From positions 1 through 21,934 of the forward strand of contig JBKBRC010000038.1 in NCBI GenBank assembly GCA_046292345.1: DNA of 21,934 nt, given 5' to 3'. The position numbers and the translations under genes are program-made. Positions 7,625 through 16,615 of this stretch are shown in pieces. Under the pieces are notes generated by a model. The model saw nothing but the letters and a program-made list of their open reading frames with translations. It ran no database searches and had not been told where the DNA came from. This DNA comes from JBKBRC01 sp046292345. Lineage in GTDB: Bacteria; Bacteroidota; Rhodothermia; Rhodothermales; Rubricoccaceae. The stretch's first letter is position 1. Each line of letters opens with the position of its first letter.

Positions 7625-9232
7625 TCAGCGCAGGCCGGGCAGGCGGCGAAGCACGCGCAGGCCTGTCAGGGCCATGCCTGCGAACGCCTCGAGCGCCATG
7701 CCCGGCAGCGGCCCCATCGGCAGGCCGCGCTGCTCGGCGACGGTCTGCGCCTCGGCGTACTTGCGGATGCCCTCCGGGCCGTGCCGCCGGCCCACGCCCG
7801 AGGCCCCGAAGCCGCCCATCGGCGCGTCGGTCGAGGCCCAGGCGCTCGCGTAGCCCTCGTTGATGTTGACCGTGCCGCAGCGCAGGCGCCGGGCGACGGC
7901 GCGCGCGCGCGTCGCGTTGCCCGACCACACGCTCGCGTTGAGGCCGTAGACGGAGTCGTTGGCGCAGGCGACGGCCTCGTCGTCCGTGTCGAACGGGTAG
8001 ACGGCCACGACCGGCCCGAACGTCTCCTCGCGGAAGAGCGTCATCTCGTCCGTCACGTCCGTCAGCACGGTCGGGGCGAAGAAGAGCGGCCCGGCCTCGG
8101 GGAGCGGCACGCCGCCGGCCCACACGCGCGCGCCCTTGCCGACGGCGTCCTCGACGTGCCGGCGCACCTTCTCGAGGTGCTCGCGCGAGACGAGCGCGCC
8201 CATGTCTACGTCGTAGCGGTAGCCCGGGCCCACGCGCAGCGCCTCGGCGCGACGCGCGAAGCGCTCCAGGAAGGCGTCGTAGAGCGGGCGCTGCACGTAG
8301 AGCCGCTCGGCGGAGATGCACAGCTGCCCGGCCGACGAGAAGCACGCCCGCAGCGCGCCCTCGACGGTCTGGTCGAGATCCGCGTCGTCAAGGACGATCA
8401 GGGGGTTCTTGCCACCGAGCTCGAGCGAGCATCCGATCAGACGCTCGGCGGCCTGCTGCGCGACGAGGCGCCCGGTCTCGGTCGAGCCCGTGAAGTGCAG
8501 GTAGTCCGCATGCGCAATGAGCGGCGGGCCGAGCGCGGCCCCGTCGCCTGGCACGAAGTGGAGCAGGCCCGCGGGCAGGCCCGCCTTGGCGAGCAGCTCG
8601 GCCGTCCAGAGCGCCGTGAGCGGCGTCTGCTCGGCCGGCTTGACGACGACCGCGTTCCCGGCCAGCAGGGCCGGGATGGCGTCGGTGATGCCCATCGAGA
8701 GGGGGTAGTTCCACGGCGCGATGATGCCGACGACGCCCACCGGCAGGTAGTTCACCTCGACGCGCGTCAGCAGCGGGAGGGCACCGCGGCGGGCGCTCCG
8801 CTCGAGCGCGGCCTGCCCGTGGTAGGCGTAGTAGCGCGCCACGAGCGCGACATCCATCACCTCCTCGAGTGCGTGGATGCGCGCCTTGCCGCTCTCGAGC
8901 TGCACAAGGTCGAGGCCTTCTTCGTGCGCCTCGAGCACGAGGTCGTGCAGGCGCGCGAACACGGCCGCGCGCTGCGGAAATGGCGTCGCGGCCCAGGCCT
9001 GCTGCGCCCGGCGCGCCACGGCGAAGGCGTGCGCCATGTCGGCCGCGTCGGCGGCGGGGAGGGCGAGCACGTCCTCGCCCGTGAACGGGGCCACCACGCG
9101 CAGCGTCTCGCGCGGGGCGCCGCCCGGGCGGTACGAGGCGCGGGCGGCGAGCGCGCGCAGGCGCTCGGGGCTCAGGCGCGGCGGGAGCGCGGCCGGGGCC
9201 GTGCGGGCGGCGGGCGGGGCGGCGGCGGGCAT
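7625..9232 (-). CDS. gabD2: Succinate-semialdehyde dehydrogenase (NADP+), GabD2 type
   Basis: This is a 535-residue NAD(P)+-dependent aldehyde dehydrogenase, in cytosolic form. Catalytic residues are all present: Asn175 in APWNYP, Glu271 in LELGGKNP and the nucleophile Cys305 in FSSAGQLCIS. The cofactor-binding VVKPAEQTPLTA and FTGSTETG (about 247-254) are intact, as are EETFGPVV and the C-terminal PMGGFGASGVGRRHGPEG. The strings GKARIHALEEVMDVA, VDMGALVS and RRLPGLR follow mycobacterial GabD2 closely, so oxidation of succinate semialdehyde to succinate is the best call; some GabD2 enzymes have low activity on that substrate, so another aldehyde remains possible. An N-terminal proline/alanine tail of about 20 residues is probably disordered. 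The ATG at 9230-9232 lies 6 bp after the DUF4105 gene, so it is very likely cotranscribed with the MoxR-DUF58 array. Confidence 0.88.
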   Translation of the reverse strand: MPAAAPPAARTAPAALPPRLSPERLRALAARASYRPGGAPRETLRVVAPFTGEDVLALPAADAADMAHAFAVARRAQQAWAATPFPQRAAVFARLHDLVLEAHEEGLDLVQLESGKARIHALEEVMDVALVARYYAYHGQAALERSARRGALPLLTRVEVNYLPVGVVGIIAPWNYPLSMGITDAIPALLAGNAVVVKPAEQTPLTALWTAELLAKAGLPAGLLHFVPGDGAALGPPLIAHADYLHFTGSTETGRLVAQQAAERLIGCSLELGGKNPLIVLDDADLDQTVEGALRACFSSAGQLCISAERLYVQRPLYDAFLERFARRAEALRVGPGYRYDVDMGALVSREHLEKVRRHVEDAVGKGARVWAGGVPLPEAGPLFFAPTVLTDVTDEMTLFREETFGPVVAVYPFDTDDEAVACANDSVYGLNASVWSGNATRARAVARRLRCGTVNINEGYASAWASTDAPMGGFGASGVGRRHGPEGIRKYAEAQTVAEQRGLPMGPLPGMALEAFAGMALTGLRVLRRLPGLR

Positions 9233-9238
9233 GGCTTC

Positions 9239-10507
9239 TCAGGCGGGTTCGTGGACAGGAAGGGCGGCGCGCGCCGAGCGGCGCGGCCGGACGGCGGCGT
9301 CCGCCGCGGCGAGCGCGAGCAGGCCGACGAGCGGCAGGATCGCGGCCGGCAGCGGCTGCGCGAGAAACGCCGCGAGCAGCAGAACAGTGCCGTGCGCGAC
9401 GGCCGCCGCACCGAAATAGCGGCGCCACGCGCGCGTGGGCCGGCCGAGGTGGAACGCGGCCCACAGGTGCGTCGGCCATGCCCAGAGCAGGTTCAGGTTC
9501 GGGCCCGTCACGGTGTGGGCCGTTCCGAGCCACAGGAAGGCGAGCAGGAGCCCGGTCAGGCCGGCCACGACGAAGAGCGCCACCGTGAGGCCGTGCGCGA
9601 GCGCGCGAGTGCGCGGTCCGGCGCGGTCGAAGCGCCGCACGGCGAGCGCGGCGAGCGCGAGCGCGGCGAGCGCGAGCGCGGCGAGCAGGGGGGTGTCGGG
9701 CGCGCGCGGCGGCAGACCGGCGCCCCGGGCCCAGAAGAGCGTGTCGCGCGCGGCGACGAGCGGGCGGCCGTCTACGCGCGCGCCGTCGAGGAGGTCGGCA
9801 AGGCGGAGCGGCAGGAACGACTCCTCGCGGCGCGTCATCGGGCGGTCGGCCGGGAGGCCGAGCGCCAGGTCAATGCCGAGGCGCAGCAGCGGGTCGGCGG
9901 CGAGGTAGGGGTGGAGCGCGTCGCGGAACGTGGGCGTGGGCACGCCCGGCGCCGCGGGCAGCGCGACCGGAGCCCGGCCGGTCTCGACGAGCGCCGCGTC
10001 GAGCACGTCGAGCAGGCGCGTCGAGCAGTTGTCGAAGAAGAAGTCGTAGCGGTAGGCGCGGTGCTCGGGGAGCGCGTTCACCTCGAGGCGGGCGTGAAGC
10101 GCGCGGGCGACCTCGGGCGGCAGCGCGAGGCGCTGCTCGATGATGGGCCGCCCGAGGTACACGTAGCGCTCGAGCTCGTAGGCCATCGGGGCCGTGGCGA
10201 GGATGTAGTCGAGCGAGCCGCGCACGAAGCGGGGCACGAAGAACGGCTGCTCGAAGTCGAACGTGCCGAAGTTGTAGGTCTTGTCGAGCCCGGTGGCGGG
10301 GTCGGCGATGCGGAGCGCGCTGTGGCCGAAGAGGCTGTAGACCTCGCGTCCGGGCAGCATCGTCAGGAGCGAGACGCGCGCGCTGTCGGAGAGGCCGGCT
10401 GCGCGCTCCGGGAGCGGCACAGGCAGGGCACCTTGCGAGCGCCCCTCGCCCTGCGCCGCGAGGGCCGTCGGCGCCAGGAGCAGGAGCATCAGGACGGGCA
10501 GGCGCAT
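9239..10507 (-). CDS. DUF4105 (Lnb N-terminal-like) membrane protein
   Basis: This 422-residue protein has a cleavable-type signal (MRLPVLMLLLLAPTALAAQG). Residues about 44-260 form a periplasmic DUF4105/Lnb_N domain with its conserved strings: VYSLFGHSALRI (His62), KTYNFGTFDFEQPFF and YRYDFFFDNCSTRLLD (Asp159-Asn160-Cys161-Ser162). The His/Cys pair is consistent with a papain-like thiol fold, but no substrate is known to me. Four or five membrane helices follow (about 283-299, 314-335, 345-360 and 370-405), and a short basic tail ends the protein. The first of these helices is encoded by a 15-bp tandem repeat (LAALA units). The gene starts 9 bp after the DUF58 gene. Its place here suggests an envelope or lipoprotein-processing role beside the MoxR system (inference). 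Confidence 0.82.
   Translation of the reverse strand: MRLPVLMLLLLAPTALAAQGEGRSQGALPVPLPERAAGLSDSARVSLLTMLPGREVYSLFGHSALRIADPATGLDKTYNFGTFDFEQPFFVPRFVRGSLDYILATAPMAYELERYVYLGRPIIEQRLALPPEVARALHARLEVNALPEHRAYRYDFFFDNCSTRLLDVLDAALVETGRAPVALPAAPGVPTPTFRDALHPYLAADPLLRLGIDLALGLPADRPMTRREESFLPLRLADLLDGARVDGRPLVAARDTLFWARGAGLPPRAPDTPLLAALALAALALAALAVRRFDRAGPRTRALAHGLTVALFVVAGLTGLLLAFLWLGTAHTVTGPNLNLLWAWPTHLWAAFHLGRPTRAWRRYFGAAAVAHGTVLLLAAFLAQPLPAAILPLVGLLALAAADAAVRPRRSARAALPVHEPA
9641..9687. repeat. 15-bp tandem repeat encoding LAALA units in a membrane helix
   Basis: About three copies of a 15-bp GC-rich unit, with its core at 9644, 9659 and 9674, encode an LAALA-type repeat (about residues 275-289) in the first C-terminal membrane helix of the DUF4105 protein. 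The unit length is a multiple of three, so copy changes would only lengthen or shorten the helix. Confidence 0.8.
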
Positions 10508-10516
10508 CGGCGGGGG

Positions 10517-11869
10517 CTAGAACGGCCCGGAGGCTTTGATCTGGAGGTAGCGGTTGAGAGCATCGACGGTGAGCGTCTCGGGGCGCGTGAGCAGCGCGCC
10601 GATGCCGTGGCGCTCGAGCGTACGGGCAATCTCGCGCTTCTGCGCCGCGAGGCCCTCGGCGACGGTGCGCACGTACACGTCTTCGAGGCGCTGCGGGGGG
10701 GTAACGAGCAGCTCGCGGATGCCGGTGTTCTCGAACAGGACGACCACGAGCCGGTGCGCGCGCGCGACGCGCCGGAGGCAGGGGAGCTGCCGTCGCATCC
10801 CCTCGACGGTGTCGAAGTTGGCGAACAGCAGCACGAGGCTGCGCTGCCGAAGCTGCGTGAGCACGGTGACGAGCAGCGCCTCGTACGAGGGGTCGGTGTA
10901 GGCCGGCGCGAGGCGGTAGAGCGCCTCGAGCAGGCGGCGCTGCTGGCCGGGCGCGCGCTCGGGGCGCACGACGACGCGCACGGCGCGGTCGAAGGCGACG
11001 AGCCCGGCGCGGTCGTGCCGCGCGAGCGCGGTGGCGAGCAGCGCGAGCGCGGCGTTGACGGCGTGGTCGAGCAGCGTGAGCCCCTCGAAGGGCGAGCGCA
11101 TGGCGCGCCCCATGTCGAGCGCCGCCACGACGGGCTGCGCGCGCTCCTCCTGGAACTGGTTGACGAGCAGCCCGCCCCCGGGGGCTCCCGCCGACGAGGC
11201 GCCGAGCAGCCCGCGCCGCGCCGTCGCGCGCCAGTTGACGGTGCGGCGGTCGTCGCCGGGCACGTAGGCGCGGATCTGGTCGAACTCCACGGTCTGCCCC
11301 ACACGCCGCACCCGCCTGACACCGGCCTCGCGGAGACGATCCGAGACGGCGAGGAAGCTGTAGCGCGTCATCTGCGGCAGGGAGGGGTAGACGCGCGCCT
11401 CGGCGGGCGCGGCGGCGCGGAAGCGGCGCAGCACGAGCCCGAGCGGGGAGGCAGCGAACAGGTTGAGGTGTCCGAAGCCGTAGGCGCCGCGCGTGACCGG
11501 CCGTAGCGTGTACTCGAGCGTTGCCTCGCCGTGCGGCGCGAGGGGGATCTCGGCGCCGTCTGAGCGGTGCTGGAACGCGACCGGCACCTCGTCGATCACG
11601 CGCACGCGGGTGCTGAACGGGTAGGTGCTCGCCACGCGCAGGCGGACCGGGTTGCGCTCGCCGAGCGAGAGCGGATCGGGCACGTCGCGCGTGCCGTGCA
11701 GGGCGCCGCCGCGCGTGCGCCAGAGGAGGAGGGTGTCGGCGAGGACGAGCGCGGCCAGCAGGGCCACGCCGGCCTGCCCGGCCCGCAGCAGCGCCGGTAC
11801 GAAGAAGGCCGTCACGAACACGAGCACGAGGCCGGCTGTCGCCCAGAAAAACCGCAGCGTCAGGTACAC
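10517..11869 (-). CDS. DUF58 protein with degenerate vWA domain (MoxR partner)
   Basis: This is a 450-residue membrane-anchored protein. Two N-terminal helices (about 5-27 and 33-50) precede a beta-rich segment (LSLGERNPVRLRV to YGFGHLNLF). The DUF58 signature GQTVEFDQIRAYVPGDDRRT (191-210) and VNWRATARRG follow, then a von Willebrand A-like domain. Its metal-site motif is D-M-G-R-A-M (Asp252) where active MIDAS sites have D-x-S-x-S, a variant I associate with Bacteroidota homologues. DUF58 proteins are partners of MoxR ATPases in assembling or activating envelope proteins. GTG at 11869 is the only usable start: the frame upstream has a TGA at 11894-11896 and no start codon between. That GTG lies inside the last copy of a 17-bp tandem repeat. 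The gene follows moxR after 235 bp that include an assembly gap. Confidence 0.87.
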   Translation of the reverse strand: MYLTLRFFWATAGLVLVFVTAFFVPALLRAGQAGVALLAALVLADTLLLWRTRGGALHGTRDVPDPLSLGERNPVRLRVASTYPFSTRVRVIDEVPVAFQHRSDGAEIPLAPHGEATLEYTLRPVTRGAYGFGHLNLFAASPLGLVLRRFRAAAPAEARVYPSLPQMTRYSFLAVSDRLREAGVRRVRRVGQTVEFDQIRAYVPGDDRRTVNWRATARRGLLGASSAGAPGGGLLVNQFQEERAQPVVAALDMGRAMRSPFEGLTLLDHAVNAALALLATALARHDRAGLVAFDRAVRVVVRPERAPGQQRRLLEALYRLAPAYTDPSYEALLVTVLTQLRQRSLVLLFANFDTVEGMRRQLPCLRRVARAHRLVVVLFENTGIRELLVTPPQRLEDVYVRTVAEGLAAQKREIARTLERHGIGALLTRPETLTVDALNRYLQIKASGPF

Positions 11870-11908
11870 GGGAGCGTCAGGTACACGGGAGCGTCAGGTA
11901 CACGGGAG
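11857..11908. repeat. 17-bp direct tandem repeat overlapping the DUF58 start codon, ending at an assembly gap
   Basis: Three perfect 17-bp units begin at 11857, 11874 and 11891, and a fourth is cut by the N run. On the minus strand each unit contains GTGTACCTGACGC, which is the first codons of the DUF58 gene. Because 17 is not a multiple of three, each copy puts the GTG in another frame. The TGA inside the unit closes the upstream in-frame reading, so only the last copy can start the protein. The true copy number is unknown. Confidence 0.9.
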
Positions 11909-12008
11909 NNNNNNNNNNNNNNNNNNNNNNNNNNNNNNNNNNNNNNNNNNNNNNNNNNNNNNNNNNNNNNNNNNNNNNNNNNNNNNNNNNNNNNNNNNNN
12001 NNNNNNNN
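11909..12008. other. Assembly gap of 100 Ns between moxR and the DUF58 gene
   Basis: A run of exactly 100 Ns, which usually marks a gap of unknown size. Its left flank is the 17-bp repeat. The right flank begins gggatggcg, which could be the end of a repeat copy. The array was probably too long or too uniform to assemble. Confidence 0.95.
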
Positions 12009-12104
12009 GGGATGGCGTGGGAGGCTGCCTCCGGGGCCGGGGCGCCGGGTACCTTCGCCGGCCTCTCCGGCCGCGTCGCCCCGGCGCGCGCATGTGGCGC
12101 GCTT

Positions 12105-13156
<1,052 letters not shown>

Positions 13157-13160
<4 letters not shown>

Positions 13161-14473
13161 ACGTCGGCGGGCGTAGCGGGATGGAGGGCGGAGGCGACGG
13201 GTTCGGGGCGCGGCAGCGGGGCGCCGGGCTCTGCGGGCGCCAGGCCGGTGGCATGGCGAAAGAAGTCGATCAGGCGGCGGTCGAGTGCGACGAGCGCGGG
13301 GCCTTGCGGGCGCGGATCGGCGAGCAGAGCGCGCAGGTCGGCGAAGAGCGCGCGCGCTTCCTCGGGCGGGACGCCGGCGCGGGCGGCGGCGCGGCGGGCC
13401 GTCTCGTCTGAGAGATCCGCCTCGGGAAGCAGCAGGCGTGTGCGCAGGTGGTCCTGGAAGAGGCGCGCCATGCGCCGGGCGAGCCGGGCGTGGTCGCCGT
13501 GGGTGAAGTAGAGCCGCCCGACGGTGCGCGCGAACGCACGCTGGGCGTTGGGCGGGGACGCGATAACCGGGATCGGGCGCTGCCAGCGCCGGCCGCGGAA
13601 GAGGACAGCGAGCAGCGCGCCGAGCGCGGCCAGGGCGAGCGCCCAGCGAAGGGCGGGCTCGGCGAGCGCGACGCGCAGCGGGCTCTGCAGGGCCTGCTCG
13701 GGAGCGTCCCAGAGCACCTCGCGCGGCGGGAGGTAGGCAGCCAGGACTGCGAGCAGGGCCGGTCCGTCTCCGTCCAGCACGAGCGCTGCATTGGTGAGCG
13801 GCATCGGCGTGCCGAGCACAAGGACCTGCCCCTGGCCCTCGGCGACGCGCACGAAGACGGGACGCCCGGCGGCGTCCTCGATGAGCACTGTCGTACGGGC
13901 CGGATCGGCACCCGAGATGGCACCGGCGTAGTGCGGGACGGGCAGCGTGTAGCCGTCCGGGCGGGCAAGACCCGGCGCAAGCGGGAAGAGGGTCGCGTCG
14001 CGGGACGCCCCCTCTGCAGGGAGGCTGCGACGTGGGAGCGCGGCCCGGCGCGGCAGCTCCGAGCGGACCTCGAGCGGCTCGCGCGTGCCGTCCTCGCGTA
14101 CCGCCCCGAGGCTGTCGGCGAGCGAGGAGGAGAAGCGCCCCGCGGCGACGAAAAGGGTGCCGCCGCGGCGGACGAACGCGAGCAGGCGCGGCGCCTCGGT
14201 CTCATCCGGGTGGAATTCCGGCGTGGCGAAGAGCAGCGTCCGCCCGGCGGTGCGCGCCGTGTCGGACAGGAGCTCGAAGGCCGGGCGTGCGGTGCGCGTA
14301 ACGGGCGCCTCGACGAGCGCGGGCAACTGCTCGAAAGCGATGCGCGCGTCGAAGGGCTGCGTGCCCTCGGGGCGGAGCGTGACGGTCTGGTCGAACTCCG
14401 GCGGGCGCGTCGCCTCGAGGACGAGCAGTACAAGTGCGAGCACGACGAGCAGGGCCGGCAGAACGCGTTTCAT
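13157..14473 (-). CDS. DUF4350 membrane protein of the MoxR-DUF58 locus
   Basis: This is a 438-residue protein. ATG at 14471-14473 starts a signal-anchor (MKRVLPALLVVLALVLLVLE) and overlaps the DUF4129 stop as ATGA. The periplasmic part is the DUF4350 domain, with alternating strands and helices: GRTLLFATPEFHPDETEAPR, LLAFVRRGGTLFVAAGRFSS, then VLVLGTPMPLTNAALVL. This is a glutamine-amidotransferase-like Rossmann fold without an evident catalytic residue. A second membrane helix (ALRWALALAALGALLAVLF) leads to a cytoplasmic helical tail (HARLARRMARLFQDHLRTRL and ALDRRLIDFFRHATGL). Function is unknown; the family is found with MoxR, DUF58 and DUF4129 genes. The frame stays open upstream to 14947 but that part overlaps the DUF4129 gene and is not used. 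Confidence 0.85.
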
Positions 14474-15494
14474 GCGGGCGCCTCGGTGGGCTGAGGCCTG
14501 CCCGCGCCGGGAGCGCCTTCGGGCATGCCGCCGAGCATGGCATCGAGCGCGTCGAAGCGGGCGGCGAGGCGGGCGAAGCGATCCGTGTCGAGCGGCGCGC
14601 GGCCGTACCAGACGAAAGCGAACGCGCGCGTGGCCGCCGCGAAGTCGCGTGCGAAGGCGCCCGGCCGGGCCGCGCGTACCTGCCGGAGGTAGTCGTGGTT
14701 GGTAGCGCCGCGCCGCCAGGAGATCTCGCCGCGCGCGTCGAGGCGCTGCAAGAGCAGGAGGTAGCGCAGGCGTGTCGCCTCGCGCCAGTCCCGGTCGCCG
14801 AGCGCGCGCCGCAGGCGCGCCCCGAGATCCACGGCGCCGATGTCGTCCACATGGAGCAGCAGCGCGCCCGAGGCCCCGGGCATCCGGGCGTCGCGTGGGG
14901 CGAAGAGGCGGGAGCCCTCGGCGCGCAGCGCGCGCGTGACCCCCCATGCGACGACGAGCACGGCGGCAAGGAAAAACAGCGTTCTCCAGAGTCCGTGGCC
15001 GGCCTGTGCGGCTGGGTAGAGCAGCGCTTCTGTGAGCCAGCGCATCAGGCGGTTCCAGAGCGAAGGCTGCTCCGCACGCGGGCGCCCGTAGGCGTAGGCC
15101 GGGTCGTTCCGGTAGCGGTCGAGCGCCCCTGGCGGGAGCGCTGGCGGCGTGCGCGCGGCGGCGTCCGGTGCCGGAGAGCGGGGCGTATCGCCCGCCGGCG
15201 CGGCCGCCTGCGCCGGCGCGAACGCCACCGCTTGCGCGCCGTGCCCGAGCGCCGCTAACAGGAGCGCTGNNNNNNNNNNNNNNNNNNNNNNNNNNNNNNN
15301 NNNNNNNNNNNNNNNNNNNNNNNNNNNNNNNNNNNNNNNNNNNNNNNNNNNNNNNNNNNNNNNNNNNNNAACAGGAGCGCTGCGAACAGGAGCGCCGCGA
15401 ACAGGAGCGCGCGCGCGTGAAGACGGCAGGCGTCAGGCCGCGCCATCCGCCGACGCCAACGCTGGCGCTGCGCGCGTGGGGAGCGGCGCCTCAT
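14470..15494 (-). CDS. DUF4129 protein, interrupted by an assembly gap in its signal peptide
   Basis: I join two pieces across the N run. The start piece begins with ATG at 15492-15494, overlapping the upstream stop as ATGA. It gives an arginine-rich region and the hydrophobic repeat ARALLFAALLFAALL. After the gap the frame resumes with ALLLAALGHGAQAVAFAPAQ, a signal-peptide end, then PPGALDRYRNDPAYAYGRP, a membrane helix (LWRTLFFLAAVLVVAWGV) and the DUF4129 domain (RLRYLLLLQRLDARGEISWR, NHDYLRQV, FVWYGRAPLDTDRF). As deposited the two sides are out of frame, because 100 Ns is a placeholder. A true gap of 2 bp plus any multiple of 15 restores frame and repeat phase; the shortest version is 308 residues. 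DUF4129 proteins occur in MoxR/DUF58 operons. ATG at 15446 is an alternative start. Confidence 0.75.
15256..15412. repeat. 15-bp tandem repeat in the DUF4129 signal peptide, spanning the gap
   Basis: The string aacaggagcgctg ends directly at the left side of the N run and restarts directly at its right side. It then repeats every 15 bp (15370, 15385 and 15400) with single substitutions. On the minus strand it encodes LLFAA units, the hydrophobic core of the signal peptide. At least four copies exist; the real number is hidden by the gap. Confidence 0.85.
15270..15369. other. Assembly gap of 100 Ns inside the DUF4129 gene
   Basis: Exactly 100 Ns inside a 15-bp tandem repeat. Both flanks carry the same 13-bp string, so the contigs may even abut with only two bases missing. 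Confidence 0.95.
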
Positions 15495-16588
15495 CGGCCG
15501 AAGCCTCCCCCGCGAAAGCCCCCGCCGCGGAAGCCCTCGCCGCGGACGTCCCCGTCTTCCTCACGCTCCGCGGCCTGGGGATGGGCCTCGCGCTCGCCGG
15601 ACGGGTCCTGCTCGGGGGCGTCGGAAGGCACCGGGCGGGTGAGTAGCGGCGCCTCGCCGGGCTCCGGCGCTCCGGCCTCGAGCATCTGGAGATCTGCGAG
15701 CAGGCTCGCGCCGGACTGCTCCTCGGCGATGCTGGCGAAGAGCATTGCCGAGACGGCCGTGAGGATGGGGTACGTCACGGCGGCCTGCACGAGCGTGCCG
15801 ACGATCACCAGCGCGGAGACGAGCAGGCCGGGCGGCCCCTCGGGCGAGATCAGCGCGCCGATTCCGCCCACGAGCGCGATCGGGATCGTGAGCGCGACTG
15901 CGAGAACGACGTAGAGCACGACGAGGACGAACATGACGCCAAAGGCGCGGCGCCAGCGCGCGCGAAGGAGGTGCACGGTAAGTGCGATGGCGTCGAAGAC
16001 GCTCCCGGCCCCGAAGGCCCGGGCGGGGTAGACGAGCAGGTACGCCGGCGCGACCCAGAGCCCTGCCCCGAGGGCGGCCAGCGCAGCCAGCACGGCCAGC
16101 GGGGGCGCGATCATGCCGAGGCCCACGGCTAGCACGGACACGACGGTGGCGAGCAGAACGATCAGGAACACGACGACGAGCGTCACCGTGAGCATGGGCA
16201 GCACCAGGGGTTTGGTGCTCTCCCAGAGCACGCCCGGCGTGATGCGCCCGGCCTCGCCCTGCCGGTAGAGGCGCAGGTAGGCGTAGCCCGTAGCGAGCGC
16301 GAAGACGAGAGCGGCCAGACCGAAAAGCTGCATCGAGAGCAGCGAGCCCGACGCGGCGAGGACGTCGTCGTCGGTCCGGGAGCCCTGGGCGAAGAGGCTC
16401 TGCTGGGCGAGAAGCTGGGCGATGGCGCCGGCGAGCAGGGCCGGCCCGGCCACGAGGAGCATGCCGGCCGCGAACTCGCGGAACGTCTCGCGCACGAGCA
16501 GAAAGCCCGCGCGCACGATCTCGCCGAAGTCGCGTACGCGCTGAAAGCGAATGGCGCCGCGGTCGGGGAAGCGGTCGGCGGAGGGCAT
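15491..16588 (-). CDS. Six-helix membrane protein (GDPD membrane-domain-like)
   Basis: This 365-residue integral membrane protein begins with a polar segment (AIRFQRVRDFGEIVRAGFLL) typical of a Bacteroidota family whose members sit between SpoIIM and DUF4129 genes. About six hydrophobic segments follow (around 40-60, 85-105, 133-155, 158-188, 215-245 and 255-285). They are glycine/alanine-rich and resemble the membrane domain found in some glycerophosphodiester phosphodiesterases, but no phosphodiesterase catalytic domain is present. The cytoplasmic C-terminal tail is acidic and ends in GFRGG repeats encoded by a 15-bp repeat. ATG at 16586-16588 lies 27 bp after the SpoIIM-family gene, and the stop overlaps the next start (ATGA). 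Function unknown. Confidence 0.75.
   Translation of the reverse strand: MPSADRFPDRGAIRFQRVRDFGEIVRAGFLLVRETFREFAAGMLLVAGPALLAGAIAQLLAQQSLFAQGSRTDDDVLAASGSLLSMQLFGLAALVFALATGYAYLRLYRQGEAGRITPGVLWESTKPLVLPMLTVTLVVVFLIVLLATVVSVLAVGLGMIAPPLAVLAALAALGAGLWVAPAYLLVYPARAFGAGSVFDAIALTVHLLRARWRRAFGVMFVLVVLYVVLAVALTIPIALVGGIGALISPEGPPGLLVSALVIVGTLVQAAVTYPILTAVSAMLFASIAEEQSGASLLADLQMLEAGAPEPGEAPLLTRPVPSDAPEQDPSGEREAHPQAAEREEDGDVRGEGFRGGGFRGGGFGR
15501..15545. repeat. 15-bp tandem repeat encoding a C-terminal GFRGG tail
   Basis: Three diverged 15-bp units (15501, 15516 and 15531) encode GFRGG-type units at the C terminus of the six-helix membrane protein. Glycine/arginine/phenylalanine tails of this kind are often disordered and bind nucleic acids or phospholipid head groups; here the role is unknown. 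Confidence 0.75.
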
Positions 16589-16615
16589 AGGCGTGCGAAG
16601 AGGGAGCGGCGGCCG

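Noticed and set aside
6488..11506. An open frame of 1672 codons on the plus strand, Arg/Glu/Gly/Ala-rich
   Set aside because: It lies antisense to four well-supported genes (exported protein, GabD2, DUF4105, DUF58). Its composition is that of a high-GC shadow frame and no domain is visible.
12020..12032. Inverted repeat GGAGGC-T-GCCTCC after moxR as a terminator
   Set aside because: The stem is at most five pairs with a 3-nt loop and no T-tract, and the operon probably continues into the DUF58 gene.
15255..15494. A separate small gene of 79 residues beginning at 15494
   Set aside because: It is the signal-peptide end of the DUF4129 gene, broken by the placeholder length of the N run.
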